Assembly: GCA_003643835.1 (NCBI GenBank)
Contig: QMKX01000001.1
Span: 1-64,000 of the forward strand
Direction: 5' to 3'
Length of the DNA stretch: 64,000 nt
DNA from: Campylobacterota bacterium
GTDB lineage: Bacteria; Campylobacterota; Campylobacteria; Campylobacterales; Arcobacteraceae
Part shown: positions 30,875 through 40,551 of the stretch, piece after piece
Layout: each line of letters begins with the position of its first letter
Numbering within the stretch: the first letter of the stretch is position 1
Translations under genes and position numbers: made by a program
Notes under the pieces: generated by a model
Told to the model about the DNA's origin: nothing
Seen by the model: only the letters and a program-made list of their open reading frames with translations
Database searches by the model: none

Positions 30875-31279
30875 ATGAAACAAGCATTTACTTTGATAGA
30901 GCTTATATTTGTGATAGTAGTCATAGGGGTGCTTACATCATTTGCCCTGCCAAAGTTCAATGATACCAGAGAATATGCAGTAGCGAATTCCATAAAACAA
31001 GACATAAGTGCCATAAGCAGAGCTATCAAAAGTTATTATCTAATCAAAGGCGACATAAACGACATAAGCGATGCTACGAACTTCAACGACAACCTATGGA
31101 CAAAAGACAGCACAGGATTGAGGCTTGATTATAGTATAGCGTCAAGTAGTTGTGCCAGCATAGAGATAGACAAAGCACCGCCAGCAAAACTGATAGTAGA
31201 CATAGATGGCAGCAGCCACAAAGTTTGCCAAAAACTTGTAGAACTTGGTGTCAAAAGTTTCGAAGAAGAGCTGTATTGA
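30875..31279 (+). CDS. Type IV pilin-like / pseudopilin protein
   Basis: The N-terminus MKQAFTLIELIFVIVVIGVL is a class III prepilin signal: a short basic leader, cleavage before Phe, glutamate at mature position 5, then a long hydrophobic helix. The globular part is short (134 residues in total) and has two cysteines about 45 residues apart that could form the C-terminal disulphide loop. No pilus assembly genes are close. Pseudopilins of type II secretion or competence machinery have the same layout, so the system it serves is open. Confidence 0.85.
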   Translation: MKQAFTLIELIFVIVVIGVLTSFALPKFNDTREYAVANSIKQDISAISRAIKSYYLIKGDINDISDATNFNDNLWTKDSTGLRLDYSIASSSCASIEIDKAPPAKLIVDIDGSSHKVCQKLVELGVKSFEEELY

Positions 31280-32118
31280 CGATATATTTCAAGACCAAAA
31301 CAAAGCTGGTGCGAAAATTTATGGACAAATATGATTTTCAAGTATATAAAAAACCCAACTTAAAGCAGAAGTTATTTGAAAAACAAAAGATAGACATATT
31401 TTTTCACAACGACATAGTATCTAAAACAGACATATATTTTATAAATATCTCATCTGTATTGATAGTAAGCTCAAATGCCACAAAAGAGCTGATGACAAAC
31501 AACGACAAAATCAAAACAAGCCCACAAAATATATATGTGATATACCCAAGTGTTGATATACCAAAAATAGACAAGCAACAAAAAAAGATATTTTTAGAAA
31601 AACGAAACTTACATAGAAAAACTACTATATTATATTTCACAGCAAATGAGTTCAAAAAAACAGGAGTAGAGGTATTTTGTAAAATCATCAATAGCATCGA
31701 AGCTTCCAACTTCATAGCCGTGATATCTGGAAAAACATCTCAACTCAAACCAACGGTCCAACTTTTAAATGAGATGGGATTGTCAAAAAAAATTATATTG
31801 ACCAAAGAGACGATATTTGATATAAGCGATATATTTATATTGCCTACATCAAATAAGCTTTTCGCGTATAATTGTTTGATAGCTATGGCAAACAAAAACA
31901 TAGTATTCGCACCACAAACAAACAGCGCATCAGAACTTCTCGATAGTTTTTTAGTTATGGATAGTTGCTACGATGAAACTATAAGCTATAGAATAAATAT
32001 GCTTATAGAAAATACAGACGAGCTCAAACTTTATCAAAAAATAAATAGCAAAATAGCAAAAAAATGGACGATAAAAAAGCAGTTTAAACAACTTAAAAAG
32101 ATTATAAAAGCATTATAA
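31276..32118 (+). CDS. Glycosyltransferase-like protein (GT-B fold), coupled to the pilin gene
   Basis: I start this frame at TTG 31276, which overlaps the pilin stop (ATTGA); an upstream GTG frame would run through the pilin gene. The product has 280 residues. The second half resembles the C-terminal domain of GT4-type transferases: ILYFTANEFKKTGVEVF, NFIAVISGKTSQLKPTV, KKIILTKETIFDISDIFILP and ASELLDSF. The N-terminal domain is shorter than usual. The sugar donor and acceptor are unknown; the tight link to a pilin makes glycan or LPS-core modification possible, but this is only positional inference. Confidence 0.65.
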   Translation: MTIYFKTKTKLVRKFMDKYDFQVYKKPNLKQKLFEKQKIDIFFHNDIVSKTDIYFINISSVLIVSSNATKELMTNNDKIKTSPQNIYVIYPSVDIPKIDKQQKKIFLEKRNLHRKTTILYFTANEFKKTGVEVFCKIINSIEASNFIAVISGKTSQLKPTVQLLNEMGLSKKIILTKETIFDISDIFILPTSNKLFAYNCLIAMANKNIVFAPQTNSASELLDSFLVMDSCYDETISYRINMLIENTDELKLYQKINSKIAKKWTIKKQFKQLKKIIKAL

Positions 32119-32121
32119 AGT

Positions 32122-32198
32122 TGGTACGCCCAGCAGGATTTGAACCCGCAACCACCGGGGCCGAAACCCAGTGCTATATCCAGTTAAGCCATGGACGC
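32122..32198 (-). tRNA. tRNA-Arg (anticodon TCG)
   Basis: A 77-base cloverleaf on the minus strand: acceptor GCGTCCA/TGGGCGT (first pair G-T), anticodon arm CTGGG-TTTCGGC-CCCGG, T arm GCGGG-TTCAAAT-CCTGC, discriminator A, encoded CCA. The D loop has the adenine usual at position 20 of arginine tRNAs. It starts three bases after the convergent glycosyltransferase-like gene. Confidence 0.93.
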
Positions 32199-32262
32199 AT
32201 AAAGTTTGTGATTATAGCACAACAAGCTTAAAATTAGCACTAAAAAATAGGAAAAATTTTGT

Positions 32263-33015
32263 TCAATACACATAATAATATTTTTGAACACTATGCGAAG
32301 CATATGGCTTGACTATAGCTTCGTTGTAGTTTTGATTGTTTTTCATCACTTCTAAAACACGGCCAACTTTTAAGCCAGCATAAAATATATCATCCAAGCC
32401 GTTTGTTTCTACTTCATCTCCTACTTTTACTTTGCTATAAGTTGGGATAAATTTTATTATTATATTTTTTGTATTTTTGTGTCCGTGTGCTATGCCTAAT
32501 ATCTGGCTATCTCCTATACGAACACCATAATTTGCTTTCTCATCATGATTTAGATATATTATTGGTTTGTCTTGTTCTATTTTGACTATGCCAGCAGCAA
32601 AATTATTTGATATAAGACCAGAGATACCAGTGATTTTTTCATTTAGACTTATCCAAAATCTACTTGAGGTGTATATATTTTGAACTGCTATCACTTTCGC
32701 TATTTGGGTGCTATTTTTATCTGGAGTGTCCAAGTTGATAAAAACAGCCCTATTTTTATAATATTTTAAATCTTTTGTTAGTTGTATTATTTGTTTTTGA
32801 TACACACTATTGTCATTTTGAAGTTTGGTTATGCGATTTTTTTGTGAAATATGTCTTTGTGATATTTGACTTATAACTTGGTGTATTTCACTATATTTTT
32901 TCGATAAATTGTAGTTTATATTTTCTATATTTGAAGACAGTGCTTTATCAAAACCAAAAAGATAAATTATTCCTATTAGAAATAGAAATAAAAATATCAA
33001 AAATATCTTATTCAC
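32263..33015 (-). CDS. mreC: Rod shape-determining protein MreC
   Basis: A membrane anchor (about residues 3-21) is followed by a coiled coil (residues 35-85) and the beta-domain of MreC, with VIAVQNIYTSSRFWISLNE, GLISNNFAAGIV, YGVRIGDSQILGIAHG and VGDEVETNGLDDIFYAGL. MreC links the cytoplasmic MreB filament to peptidoglycan synthases in the periplasm. It overlaps mreB by 8 bases. The order fabZ-lpxA-clpX-mreB-mreC is the same as in Campylobacter. Confidence 0.92.
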   Translation of the reverse strand: MNKIFLIFLFLFLIGIIYLFGFDKALSSNIENINYNLSKKYSEIHQVISQISQRHISQKNRITKLQNDNSVYQKQIIQLTKDLKYYKNRAVFINLDTPDKNSTQIAKVIAVQNIYTSSRFWISLNEKITGISGLISNNFAAGIVKIEQDKPIIYLNHDEKANYGVRIGDSQILGIAHGHKNTKNIIIKFIPTYSKVKVGDEVETNGLDDIFYAGLKVGRVLEVMKNNQNYNEAIVKPYASHSVQKYYYVY

Positions 33016-34039
33016 CTGATATAAGTTTCAACAAGTCTTTATCTTCTATCACTTTAGCTGTGCCTCTCGCTACTGCCAACAAAGGATCTTCGGCTATTTG
33101 CACTTTGAGTTTGATGGCATTGCTTAGAAAATCATCTATGCCTCTTATCAGGGCACCGCCACCGGTTAAAACGATACCATTGTCTACTATATCGCCTGCC
33201 AAATCAGCTGGCATATCTTCAAGCACATTGCGGATAGCAGTGGCTACTTCTTTTAATGGTTCTTTCAGTGCATCTTTTATATCCGAACTCGTCAGTTCAA
33301 TAGTCGATAAAAAACCACTACCATCTCGGCCTTTTACAAACATTTTGATAGGTTCGTCAAGTTCATATGCTGCTCCTATTTTGAACTTTATATTTTCCGC
33401 AGTTCTTTCACCTATATTTAAGTTTGTTGTTTGTCTAACATAATCAACAATAGCTTTATCAAATCTATCACCGGCTACTTTTATTGATTTGCTAAGCACC
33501 AGCCCACCCAATGAAGTGACACCAACTTCTGTGGTGCCACCTCCTATATCTACTATCATATTGCCACAAGGCTCATTTACCGGAATACCAGCACCAAGGG
33601 CAGCTACCATAGGTTCCTCCACGAGAAAAACTTGCCTCGCCCCGGCACTCAAAGCACTTTCATAAACTGCTTTTCTTTCAACTTGTGTGATACCATGTGG
33701 TATGCATATAGCAACACGAGGCCGCACAAAAGATCTTCTTTTGTGAGCTTTTTCTATAAAATACCTTATCATTCGTTCGGTCATCTCAAAATCAGCTATA
33801 ACTCCATCTTTCATAGGTCGCACTGCGGTGATATTTGTAGGAGTTTTGCCTATCATATCTTTTGCTACGCTTCCCACTGCCAATATTTTGACAGAGCCAC
33901 TCTTGTCTGTTTTTGTGGCCACTACTGATGGCTCATTTATTATGATACCTTTGCCGCTAACAGACACTATAGTATTTGCTGTGCCTAAATCTATAGCCAT
34001 ATCATCGCTAAATATTCCTATAAGATTATCTAAAAACAT
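33008..34039 (-). CDS. mreB: Rod shape-determining protein MreB
   Basis: This bacterial actin has 343 residues and starts MFLDNLIGIFSDDMAIDLGT. The actin-like phosphate loops are IDLGTANTIV and MIVDIGGGTTEVGVTSLGG, and the adenosine motif is IVLTGGGALIRGID. PRVAICIPHGITQVERKAV and RAAGARQVFLVEEPMAAA-type sequence (GARQVFLVEEPMVAALGAG) are conserved. It directs lateral wall growth. Only one base separates its start from clpX. Confidence 0.97.
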   Translation of the reverse strand: MFLDNLIGIFSDDMAIDLGTANTIVSVSGKGIIINEPSVVATKTDKSGSVKILAVGSVAKDMIGKTPTNITAVRPMKDGVIADFEMTERMIRYFIEKAHKRRSFVRPRVAICIPHGITQVERKAVYESALSAGARQVFLVEEPMVAALGAGIPVNEPCGNMIVDIGGGTTEVGVTSLGGLVLSKSIKVAGDRFDKAIVDYVRQTTNLNIGERTAENIKFKIGAAYELDEPIKMFVKGRDGSGFLSTIELTSSDIKDALKEPLKEVATAIRNVLEDMPADLAGDIVDNGIVLTGGGALIRGIDDFLSNAIKLKVQIAEDPLLAVARGTAKVIEDKDLLKLISGE

Positions 34040-34040
34040 A

Positions 34041-35228
34041 TTATTTTCCTTTTAAATTTTTTTCTACTATATTTTTTGTTATTGTTGTTTGTTTGGTTTT
34101 TGTGTCTGGCAAATCAAACATAATATCAAGCATAATTTCTTCTAAAATCGACCTCAATCCTCGTGCTCCAGTTTGCCTTTGTATAGCTTTTTTTGCTATT
34201 AGTTGGATGGCTTCATCATCAAACTTCAGATTCACTCCATCAAGTTTAAATAGTTTTTTGTATTGTTTTACGAGTGAATTTTTGGGCTCTATGAGTATAT
34301 GTATCATATCCTCAAGCTTTAGTTTTTCTAACACCGCTATCATATGGAGTCTACCTATAAGCTCAGGTATCAAACCATAATGCACCAAATCATCTGGCGA
34401 CACATCGTTTATGATATTGTCTTTTGCTTGGTTGGTGATTTTCTTTTGGTTAAAGCCCATGCTATTGCCACCCAATCTTTTTGTGATGATCTTGTCCAAG
34501 CCATCAAATGCGCCACCACATATGAAAAGTATATTTGTAGTATCTACGGTGATTGGTTTTTCTCCTGGGTGCTTTCTACCACCCTTTTCTGGCACATTGA
34601 CCAAGCTTCCTTCTATTATCTTCAATAACGCTTGTTGGACTCCTTCGCCTGAAACATCTCTGGTGATTGATCTATTTTCACTAAGTCTTGCTATTTTGTC
34701 TATCTCATCTATAAATATTATACCGTTTTGTGCTTTTTTGACATCTCCATCGCTGACATTTAATAGTCTTGTGAGGACATTTTCTACATCATCCCCTACA
34801 TATCCAGCTTCAGTTAAACTTGTAGCATCGGCTATAGCAAGCGGCACATCAAGATAGGAAGCTATAGTTTGAGCTAAAAGTGTTTTGCCACTACCTGTAG
34901 GACCTATGAGAAGTAGGTTGGATTTTGACAATGTTGTGTCGTCTTCTTTTATATCTTTGAATACTCTTTTGTAGTGGTTATATACAGCCACGCTTAAGGA
35001 TTTTTTGACACTGTCTTGACCTATTATGTATTTGTCCAGAGTTGCTTTTAGTTGCGATGGAGTAGATAATTTTTGTTTGATATCTTTTTGATTTGAGTTT
35101 AATTGTTTGTGCATGATATCATGTGCTGCATCTACACATTCTTTGCATATAGATGCATGTTCGCCAGATATTATAGGGTTGTTGTCATTGTCAGTTTGCC
35201 CACAAAAACCACAAGTTATTTTACTCAT
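34041..35228 (-). CDS. clpX: ATP-dependent Clp protease ATP-binding subunit ClpX
   Basis: ClpX unfolds proteins for ClpP. The N-terminal zinc finger is CGFCGQ and CKECVD. The AAA+ domain has [20 protein letters not shown], Walker [31 protein letters not shown], and sensor 2 [17 protein letters not shown]. The IGF-type ClpP-contact loop region is around LLNVSDGDV and [13 protein letters not shown]. The length of 395 residues is normal. It overlaps lpxA by 4 bases. Confidence 0.97.
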   Translation of the reverse strand: MSKITCGFCGQTDNDNNPIISGEHASICKECVDAAHDIMHKQLNSNQKDIKQKLSTPSQLKATLDKYIIGQDSVKKSLSVAVYNHYKRVFKDIKEDDTTLSKSNLLLIGPTGSGKTLLAQTIASYLDVPLAIADATSLTEAGYVGDDVENVLTRLLNVSDGDVKKAQNGIIFIDEIDKIARLSENRSITRDVSGEGVQQALLKIIEGSLVNVPEKGGRKHPGEKPITVDTTNILFICGGAFDGLDKIITKRLGGNSMGFNQKKITNQAKDNIINDVSPDDLVHYGLIPELIGRLHMIAVLEKLKLEDMIHILIEPKNSLVKQYKKLFKLDGVNLKFDDEAIQLIAKKAIQRQTGARGLRSILEEIMLDIMFDLPDTKTKQTTITKNIVEKNLKGK

Positions 35229-36013
35229 CGATTTTTCCTGACAAAAGATATGCCGCGTTTTGTATTGACTACAAATTCACACAATGTTTTGACAAATTTA
35301 TTATCTGTAGTTTTTAGTATATCTTTCGCAGTTTGGCTGATTTGTTCGCCTGATTCAAATATCTGTTTGTAAGCTTTTTTTATAGCAATGGTGTCATCTT
35401 TTTGAAAATTTCGCCTAAGCCCTACGATATTTAGACCTCTTACAGCAGCTCTGTTTCCTTCGCACACACAAAAAGGAGGCATATCTTGCACCAATATAGA
35501 GCCACCCCCTACCATAGCAAATTCACCAACCGAACAAAACTGATGAATACCACTTAAGCCACCTATTATGGAGTTGTCGCCAAGTGTTACATGTCCCGCA
35601 ACTGCACATGCATTTGCTATGACGATATTGTTTCCCATCACACAATCATGCCCTATATGAGTGTATGCCATGATAAGATTGCCACTACCTATAAAGGTGG
35701 TGTTGTTTTTGCTAGCTTTTGTGCCTGTGTTTATGAAAGTATACTCTCGTATTTTGTTGTTGTCGCCTATGATTAGTCGCGACTCTTCGCCAGCGAATTT
35801 GAGATCTTGTGGAATAGTGCCCAACACACAATGCGAAAAAATCTGATTGTTTTTTCCTATCGTTGTCTCACCATCTATTACACAAAAAGGTGCCACAGTT
35901 GTGCCATCGCCTATAGTTGCATCTTTGCCTATTATGGTATATGCTCCCACAGTAGCGGTGTCGCTTATCTTTGCGCCTGTGTTTATGGTAGCAGTTTTAT
36001 GTATATTTGACAA
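35225..36013 (-). CDS. lpxA: UDP-N-acetylglucosamine acyltransferase
   Basis: LpxA makes the first committed transfer of a 3-hydroxyacyl chain in lipid A synthesis. The protein is a left-handed beta-helix with hexapeptide repeats over residues 1-185 and a short helical C-terminus. [38 protein letters not shown] (catalytic His in HIGHDC) and [20 protein letters not shown] are conserved. 262 residues is typical. It lies 2 bases after fabZ, another lipid A/fatty-acid gene. Confidence 0.96.
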   Translation of the reverse strand: MSNIHKTATINTGAKISDTATVGAYTIIGKDATIGDGTTVAPFCVIDGETTIGKNNQIFSHCVLGTIPQDLKFAGEESRLIIGDNNKIREYTFINTGTKASKNNTTFIGSGNLIMAYTHIGHDCVMGNNIVIANACAVAGHVTLGDNSIIGGLSGIHQFCSVGEFAMVGGGSILVQDMPPFCVCEGNRAAVRGLNIVGLRRNFQKDDTIAIKKAYKQIFESGEQISQTAKDILKTTDNKFVKTLCEFVVNTKRGISFVRKNR

Positions 36014-36015
36014 GC

Positions 36016-36456
36016 TTATTTGTCCACTATCATAGCTTTTAAGTTTGCTTCACAAACCATTGTGTCGTCTACATAAGCTTTCGCCGACAAAACTATGAGA
36101 GTTTTTCGCAGTTTCAATACATCTACATGATATACTAACTTATCGCCTGGTCTTACTGGATTTCTAAACTTTGCTTTGTCAATACTTATGAAATACACCA
36201 CTTTTGATTTAGCCTCTTCGTGTGTAAAACCAGCACTTTTGAAAGCCAATATACCTCCCGCTTGTGCCATACCTTCGAGTATCATAACTCCTGGATATAT
36301 TGGGTGCCCTGGGAAGTGCCCTTGAAATACTGGCTCGCTCATAGAGACATTTTTGTATGCTACTATTTTTTTATTTTCTTGTATATCTTCAACTCTATCA
36401 ACCAACAAAAATGGATACCTATGTGGCAGTATGTTTTGTATCTGCATTACATCCAA
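36016..36456 (-). CDS. fabZ: 3-hydroxyacyl-ACP dehydratase FabZ
   Basis: A hot-dog fold dehydratase acting on 3-hydroxyacyl-ACP. [17 protein letters not shown] carries the catalytic histidine region, and [24 protein letters not shown] the active-site glutamate. The length of 146 residues is standard. AAAAGG lies before the ATG. It is the first gene of the operon that continues with lpxA, clpX, mreB and mreC. Confidence 0.96.
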   Translation of the reverse strand: MDVMQIQNILPHRYPFLLVDRVEDIQENKKIVAYKNVSMSEPVFQGHFPGHPIYPGVMILEGMAQAGGILAFKSAGFTHEEAKSKVVYFISIDKAKFRNPVRPGDKLVYHVDVLKLRKTLIVLSAKAYVDDTMVCEANLKAMIVDK

Positions 36457-36481
36457 TTTAAATCCTTTTAATTTTTAAGGC

Positions 36482-36489
36482 ATTGTATC
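36482..36489 (-). promoter_or_regulatory. Probable -10 element of the fabZ operon
   Basis: On the minus strand TAGATACAATG gives TACAAT about 26 bases before the fabZ ATG, in the same GATACAAT context as four other genes of this window. Confidence 0.45.
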
Positions 36490-36546
36490 TAAAATATATA
36501 AAACAAAGTTTGCTTTAAAAAAAGAGATAAATTAAAAGCATATGCA

Positions 36547-37791
36547 CTACCAAAATTTTGTCGGTGTATTTGCTTCGCTTAAAGCACTGCTATCACGAAA
36601 AAGGCTCCAGCTTGTCACATTTGCGACATTCCACCCGCTTATATTTTGGTCAAAGGCAGTAGCATTGAAAAACATCTGCTCCATATTAGTTACATTTGAC
36701 ACATCCCAACTACTTATATCATGGTTGAAGCTTGTAGCACCATCAAACATAAGCTTCATATCTTTAACTTTTGAAGTATCCCAATTGCTTATATTTTGGT
36801 CAAAGGCGGTAGCTTCAAAAAACATCTGCTCCATATCTTCCACTTTTGAAGTATCCCAGCTGCCTATGTCTTGATTGAAAATGGCCGCTCCAAAAAACAT
36901 ATTTTTCATATCTTCAACTTTTGAAGTATCCCAACTACCTATATCTTGATTGAAATTTGTCAAGCCTGCTAACATAGTTTTCATATCCTTAACCTTTGAA
37001 GTATCCCAGCTGCCTATGTCTTGATTGAAAATTGTAGCTCCACCAAACATACCTTGCATATCTATGGCTTTTGAAGTATCCCAGCCACTTATATTTTGGT
37101 TAAATGCAGCCGCCCCATAAAATAAATAACTCATATCTTCTACATTTGACGTGTCCCAGCCGCTTATATCTTGGTTAAAAACTAAAGCCCCATCAAATAA
37201 AGTATTCATGCTGACAACATTTGACACATCCCACACAGAAATATCGCCATTAAATTTTTTTGCATCCATAAACATAGCTATCATATCGTTAACTTTGCTC
37301 AAATCTGGTGTGTCTGTAGCAGTCATAGTCATATTTTCGCATCCTGCAAATGCTTGAAGCATATCAAGCCATACATTATCACCCCACTGAACTATCTGTG
37401 TAAGTTTTAAGTTATCACCATTTGCATTAGCATTGTCATCAAGATTTTGAACAATTGCAGGAAAAACACCTTTGATAGCTATGTCATATATTCCAGAACT
37501 ATTATATACACAAGTATAGTTGCCCTCTTGGCCTGTAGCTGTTGGAGTAAATGTGGCACCATCGTAAGCACAATCAACTTGATAGTTGTATTTATAAAGT
37601 TGTGGGATTGTCCCAATAGTAAACTCATCGTTTGCGCTTGTGCCGTTGTTGTCTGTTTTGACTTTGATTATGTATGGCACTTGTATGTCATAACCGCTTG
37701 TAGCACCACTACTTGAAGCTCCACCACCCCCGCCGGAACCTCCACATCCAACCATAAAAAACCCGATTATTATAAATATTATATATTTCAT
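36547..37791 (-). CDS. BspA-like (DUF285) repeat lipoprotein
   Basis: A lipoprotein signal ends FFMVGC, followed by a run of Gly and Ser. Residues 30-170 form an unassigned domain with four cysteines. From about residue 180 there are nine units of 25 residues of the type [20 protein letters not shown], the BspA/Mycoplasma lipoprotein DUF285 repeat known from surface adhesins. Units 4-6 are almost identical. The chain ends ten residues after the last unit. The protein is presumably exported to the outer surface; no ligand can be named. It has its own leader and faces the same way as the fabZ operon, downstream of which nothing continues. Confidence 0.85.
   Translation of the reverse strand: MKYIIFIIIGFFMVGCGGSGGGGGASSSGATSGYDIQVPYIIKVKTDNNGTSANDEFTIGTIPQLYKYNYQVDCAYDGATFTPTATGQEGNYTCVYNSSGIYDIAIKGVFPAIVQNLDDNANANGDNLKLTQIVQWGDNVWLDMLQAFAGCENMTMTATDTPDLSKVNDMIAMFMDAKKFNGDISVWDVSNVVSMNTLFDGALVFNQDISGWDTSNVEDMSYLFYGAAAFNQNISGWDTSKAIDMQGMFGGATIFNQDIGSWDTSKVKDMKTMLAGLTNFNQDIGSWDTSKVEDMKNMFFGAAIFNQDIGSWDTSKVEDMEQMFFEATAFDQNISNWDTSKVKDMKLMFDGATSFNHDISSWDVSNVTNMEQMFFNATAFDQNISGWNVANVTSWSLFRDSSALSEANTPTKFW
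36580..37254 (-). repeat. Nine 75-bp tandem repeats encoding DUF285 units
   Basis: The unit is 25 codons. On the plus strand CTTTTGAAGTATCCCA recurs every 75 bases through the middle of the array. Outer units are more diverged. Copy-number change would keep the frame. Confidence 0.9.
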
Positions 37792-37867
37792 ATCTTGTCC
37801 TTTTGTTTATTATATCATAATTTTCTCAAAATAAATAATTTTTAAGTTTTTTATGATACCATTAGAT

Positions 37868-38257
37868 ATGAAAATAAAAGCTCTATTAGCCCTAATAGTC
37901 GCCATACTGGCATACTTTGCCAGTGATTTTGACACCAAAGACAAACCACAAACAAAAGAAACAAAGAAAAACGAAAAGTATTATCAGAGCATATTTTGCA
38001 AAAAACATGGCGGACAAACAGAGGTGGTTTTAGACGATAACACCAGAGTTGATTGTCTCACAGCGAACTATGCCATAGAGGTAGATTGGGCTAAAAAGTG
38101 GGCTGAAAGTATAGGCCAAGCTTTGTATTATGGTATCAAAACAAACAAACGCCCAGCTGTCGCCCTAATCGTAGAACAAAAAGACCATAAACACAAAAAA
38201 AGATTGCAAACAGTAGCAAAAGTTCATAAAATAAAACTATATTTTATAAATAAATAA
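37868..38257 (+). CDS. Small exported protein with a possible PD-(D/E)xK nuclease-like domain
   Basis: I take ATG 37868 as start because it gives MKIKALLALIVAILAYFASD, a signal peptide or membrane anchor; an ATG 15 bases upstream is in frame too. The rest contains GGQTEVVLDDNTRVDCL, AIEVDWAKKWAESIGQALYYG, and a basic C-terminus. The spacing of Asp, Glu-x-Asp and the later Gln-x3-Tyr resembles PD-(D/E)xK nucleases, where the Gln/Tyr motif supports the active site. This is an inference from pattern only. The neighbours give no hint: BspA-like gene upstream (divergent) and nuoG downstream (convergent). Confidence 0.55.
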   Translation: MKIKALLALIVAILAYFASDFDTKDKPQTKETKKNEKYYQSIFCKKHGGQTEVVLDDNTRVDCLTANYAIEVDWAKKWAESIGQALYYGIKTNKRPAVALIVEQKDHKHKKRLQTVAKVHKIKLYFINK

Positions 38258-38268
38258 CAACACATCTC

Positions 38269-40551
38269 TTATGTGCCCAGTTTTGTTATTTTGACTTTTT
38301 TGTATCTATATCCCTCATCTATTTTGTCGTATTTTAAACCATTTTTAAATGTAGGATAAAGTGCTATCGTGCCTTTTATTGTTTTGTCTATTTTAAATGT
38401 TCTGATAGTCTCAAAATCCCCATAGGTTATCTTGACAATATCTCCCGCTTGTATTTTAGCAGCAGTTGCAAATGAACTTGAACCACGAAGGTGTTCGTCT
38501 GCTCTTAGTATATCTGATACATTGGTGTTGTGATTAAACTGATGAAGTGGTTCACACCTGTAGATTATGTTACCATCAAAACTTTCTATCTCGCCAATAG
38601 CGTCAAGACAGCTTGTATCTAAAGATTTTTTGCTCTTTTTTGTATCTAAAACATATCCGCGTTTATCGATACCACCATCGCTGTAGCCATTTTGAAGGTC
38701 ATCAAACTTTATAGCCCTAAAACCCTTGTTTTTAGGCAACATTTTTGTATAGTTTATGGTTAGGTTTTGTTTTTGGTCTAAAATCTCATTTGCTATGTCA
38801 TTTAGGTTGTATCCATCGAAACCTACTGCGACATTTAGGTTCACAACTTTTTTGTCTATAGTGCATATGGTGCCCTCTTGTTGATTTAGTGATGGCATAG
38901 CCATATCGACCTTGTCTATATTGCCTATAACAAAATCAGCACTTCTGTTGTAGCCAAATGTTTTGCCTGTCGTTTTTTCATCCATATCACAAATGAGAGC
39001 AACTCCCAAACTATTTGTTTGTGGAGGAACCAAACAAATATCAAATGTAGTGTATCTATCGACAAGACCAACCAACTTAGCTATATTTGTGGCATTTTTG
39101 TGCCTGTATATATCTTCTCCTATTATCAAGGTTTTGTTTTTTTGTTTTTTTGATAGTTTTTTTATATACTCTATCTCCTCTTCGCCTACGCTTGATTCAC
39201 CGCTTAAGTTTCCTATATCCAAGCTATCTACATATGTTTTAATCTGCGTATTGTCTTGAAGCAAACACGATACAAGCATCGCTATAACTGCCTCTTCGGC
39301 TCCTGCTTCATATTTGATAAATTTTGAGTATTTGTCGCTTAAGGCTATGTCATCGATAGGGTGCATATATATAAATTTGGCTCTGTTTTTTTTATTTGCT
39401 TGGGCTATAGCGTATTTCACCGCTGGGTTGTCGCGGCTTACTCTTGTGCCTATCAAAACAACCAAATCACTATTTGATATCTCTTTTGTGTTCGCTGTGT
39501 ATAAAGAGTTGTTAGATGTTGAAGTATAATTTTTTAGAAACTTTTTGTAGCAAAAGGCATCTTCGTTGTGTAGTTTTATACCCAATTTTGTTTTGAGTTG
39601 TTGAAGTATAAAAGCCTCTTCATTTGTGATGTATGAGTTAAAAAGTATCGTGTCAGCAGTTTTCAAAGCTTGAACTGCTTTATTGAATATATTTGTATCA
39701 TAACTTGATGAGGTATTTGCAAAATTAAAACCAAACCGTCCAGCTCCACACAATGTAGAAAATTCATAGTCATTTGTCGCTCTAACTATTTGCTCTGTTT
39801 GTTTGCCACTTTCATCTCGCACTGGTTTGCTTTCATATGACAAAGCACAACCAGCACTACAGTGAGCACAACTTGATGGAGTTTTAGACAGTTCCCAAAC
39901 ATTTGAACGGTATTTAAAATCGCTTGATGCCATAGCACCCACAGGACAAACCGATATACAATCCCCGCACTGCTCACACTTTGACATACTTATGTCTATG
40001 GTTGATTTGTAGCCACCAAGTTTGATATACAAAGATTTTGTGCCTATAATCTCGTTGCAAGTTCGCACACATTTTTCACACAATATACATAAAGATGGGT
40101 CATAACTCAACACACCCCAAGTTTTAATTTGCCTTTTTTGTTCTTTCGCCATAAACTCTTGAGAACCAACATCAAACTGCAAGGTTTTGTCTTGAAGGTC
40201 GCACTCGCCACTTTTGTCGCAAACTCCGCATTGTAGTGGATGATTTACATCATATAACTTCATGATATTTTGTCTATGTTTAAATAGTTTGTCGCTATTT
40301 GTCGTGATGATAGCATTGTTTATCGCTTTTTCTTGACAGCTTAATACAAAGCCATCTACACCTTTGACATCAACTATACACATACGACAGCTTGCTATTG
40401 GATATACTTTTGTAAGATAGCACATAGTAGGAATATATATATTGTTTCGTCTCGCTATTTGTAAAATTGTCTCGCCATATATGCCACTACAATTGGTGCC
40501 ATTTATCGTTATGCTTAATTTTTTGCCTCTATTTATAGTTCTTTCACTCAT
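38269..40551 (-). CDS. nuoG: NADH-quinone oxidoreductase subunit G
   Basis: NuoG carries electrons through several iron-sulphur centres of complex I. The N-terminal ferredoxin has CYLTKVYPIASCRMC. The His-Cys cluster region is HPLQCGVCDKSGECDLQD, and two 4Fe-4S motifs follow as CILCEKCVRTC and CEQCGDCISVCPVGA. The molybdopterin-type domain begins with CAHCSAGCALSYE. I start at ATG 40551, which overlaps the fusion gene by 4 bases; an upstream in-frame ATG would add twelve residues. At 760 residues it is average. No nuoH-N genes follow; a convergent gene does. Confidence 0.92.
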   Translation of the reverse strand: MSERTINRGKKLSITINGTNCSGIYGETILQIARRNNIYIPTMCYLTKVYPIASCRMCIVDVKGVDGFVLSCQEKAINNAIITTNSDKLFKHRQNIMKLYDVNHPLQCGVCDKSGECDLQDKTLQFDVGSQEFMAKEQKRQIKTWGVLSYDPSLCILCEKCVRTCNEIIGTKSLYIKLGGYKSTIDISMSKCEQCGDCISVCPVGAMASSDFKYRSNVWELSKTPSSCAHCSAGCALSYESKPVRDESGKQTEQIVRATNDYEFSTLCGAGRFGFNFANTSSSYDTNIFNKAVQALKTADTILFNSYITNEEAFILQQLKTKLGIKLHNEDAFCYKKFLKNYTSTSNNSLYTANTKEISNSDLVVLIGTRVSRDNPAVKYAIAQANKKNRAKFIYMHPIDDIALSDKYSKFIKYEAGAEEAVIAMLVSCLLQDNTQIKTYVDSLDIGNLSGESSVGEEEIEYIKKLSKKQKNKTLIIGEDIYRHKNATNIAKLVGLVDRYTTFDICLVPPQTNSLGVALICDMDEKTTGKTFGYNRSADFVIGNIDKVDMAMPSLNQQEGTICTIDKKVVNLNVAVGFDGYNLNDIANEILDQKQNLTINYTKMLPKNKGFRAIKFDDLQNGYSDGGIDKRGYVLDTKKSKKSLDTSCLDAIGEIESFDGNIIYRCEPLHQFNHNTNVSDILRADEHLRGSSSFATAAKIQAGDIVKITYGDFETIRTFKIDKTIKGTIALYPTFKNGLKYDKIDEGYRYKKVKITKLGT

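Noticed and set aside
31150-31275. Longer start for the glycosyltransferase-like gene within the pilin gene
   Set aside because: The extra residues are the pilin sequence read in another frame and show no relation to transferases; TTG 31276 is coupled to the pilin stop.
36580-37254. Regularly spaced 75-bp repeats considered as a CRISPR array
   Set aside because: The units are contiguous, have no unique spacers, and are in frame with a lipoprotein whose residues show the DUF285 repeat.
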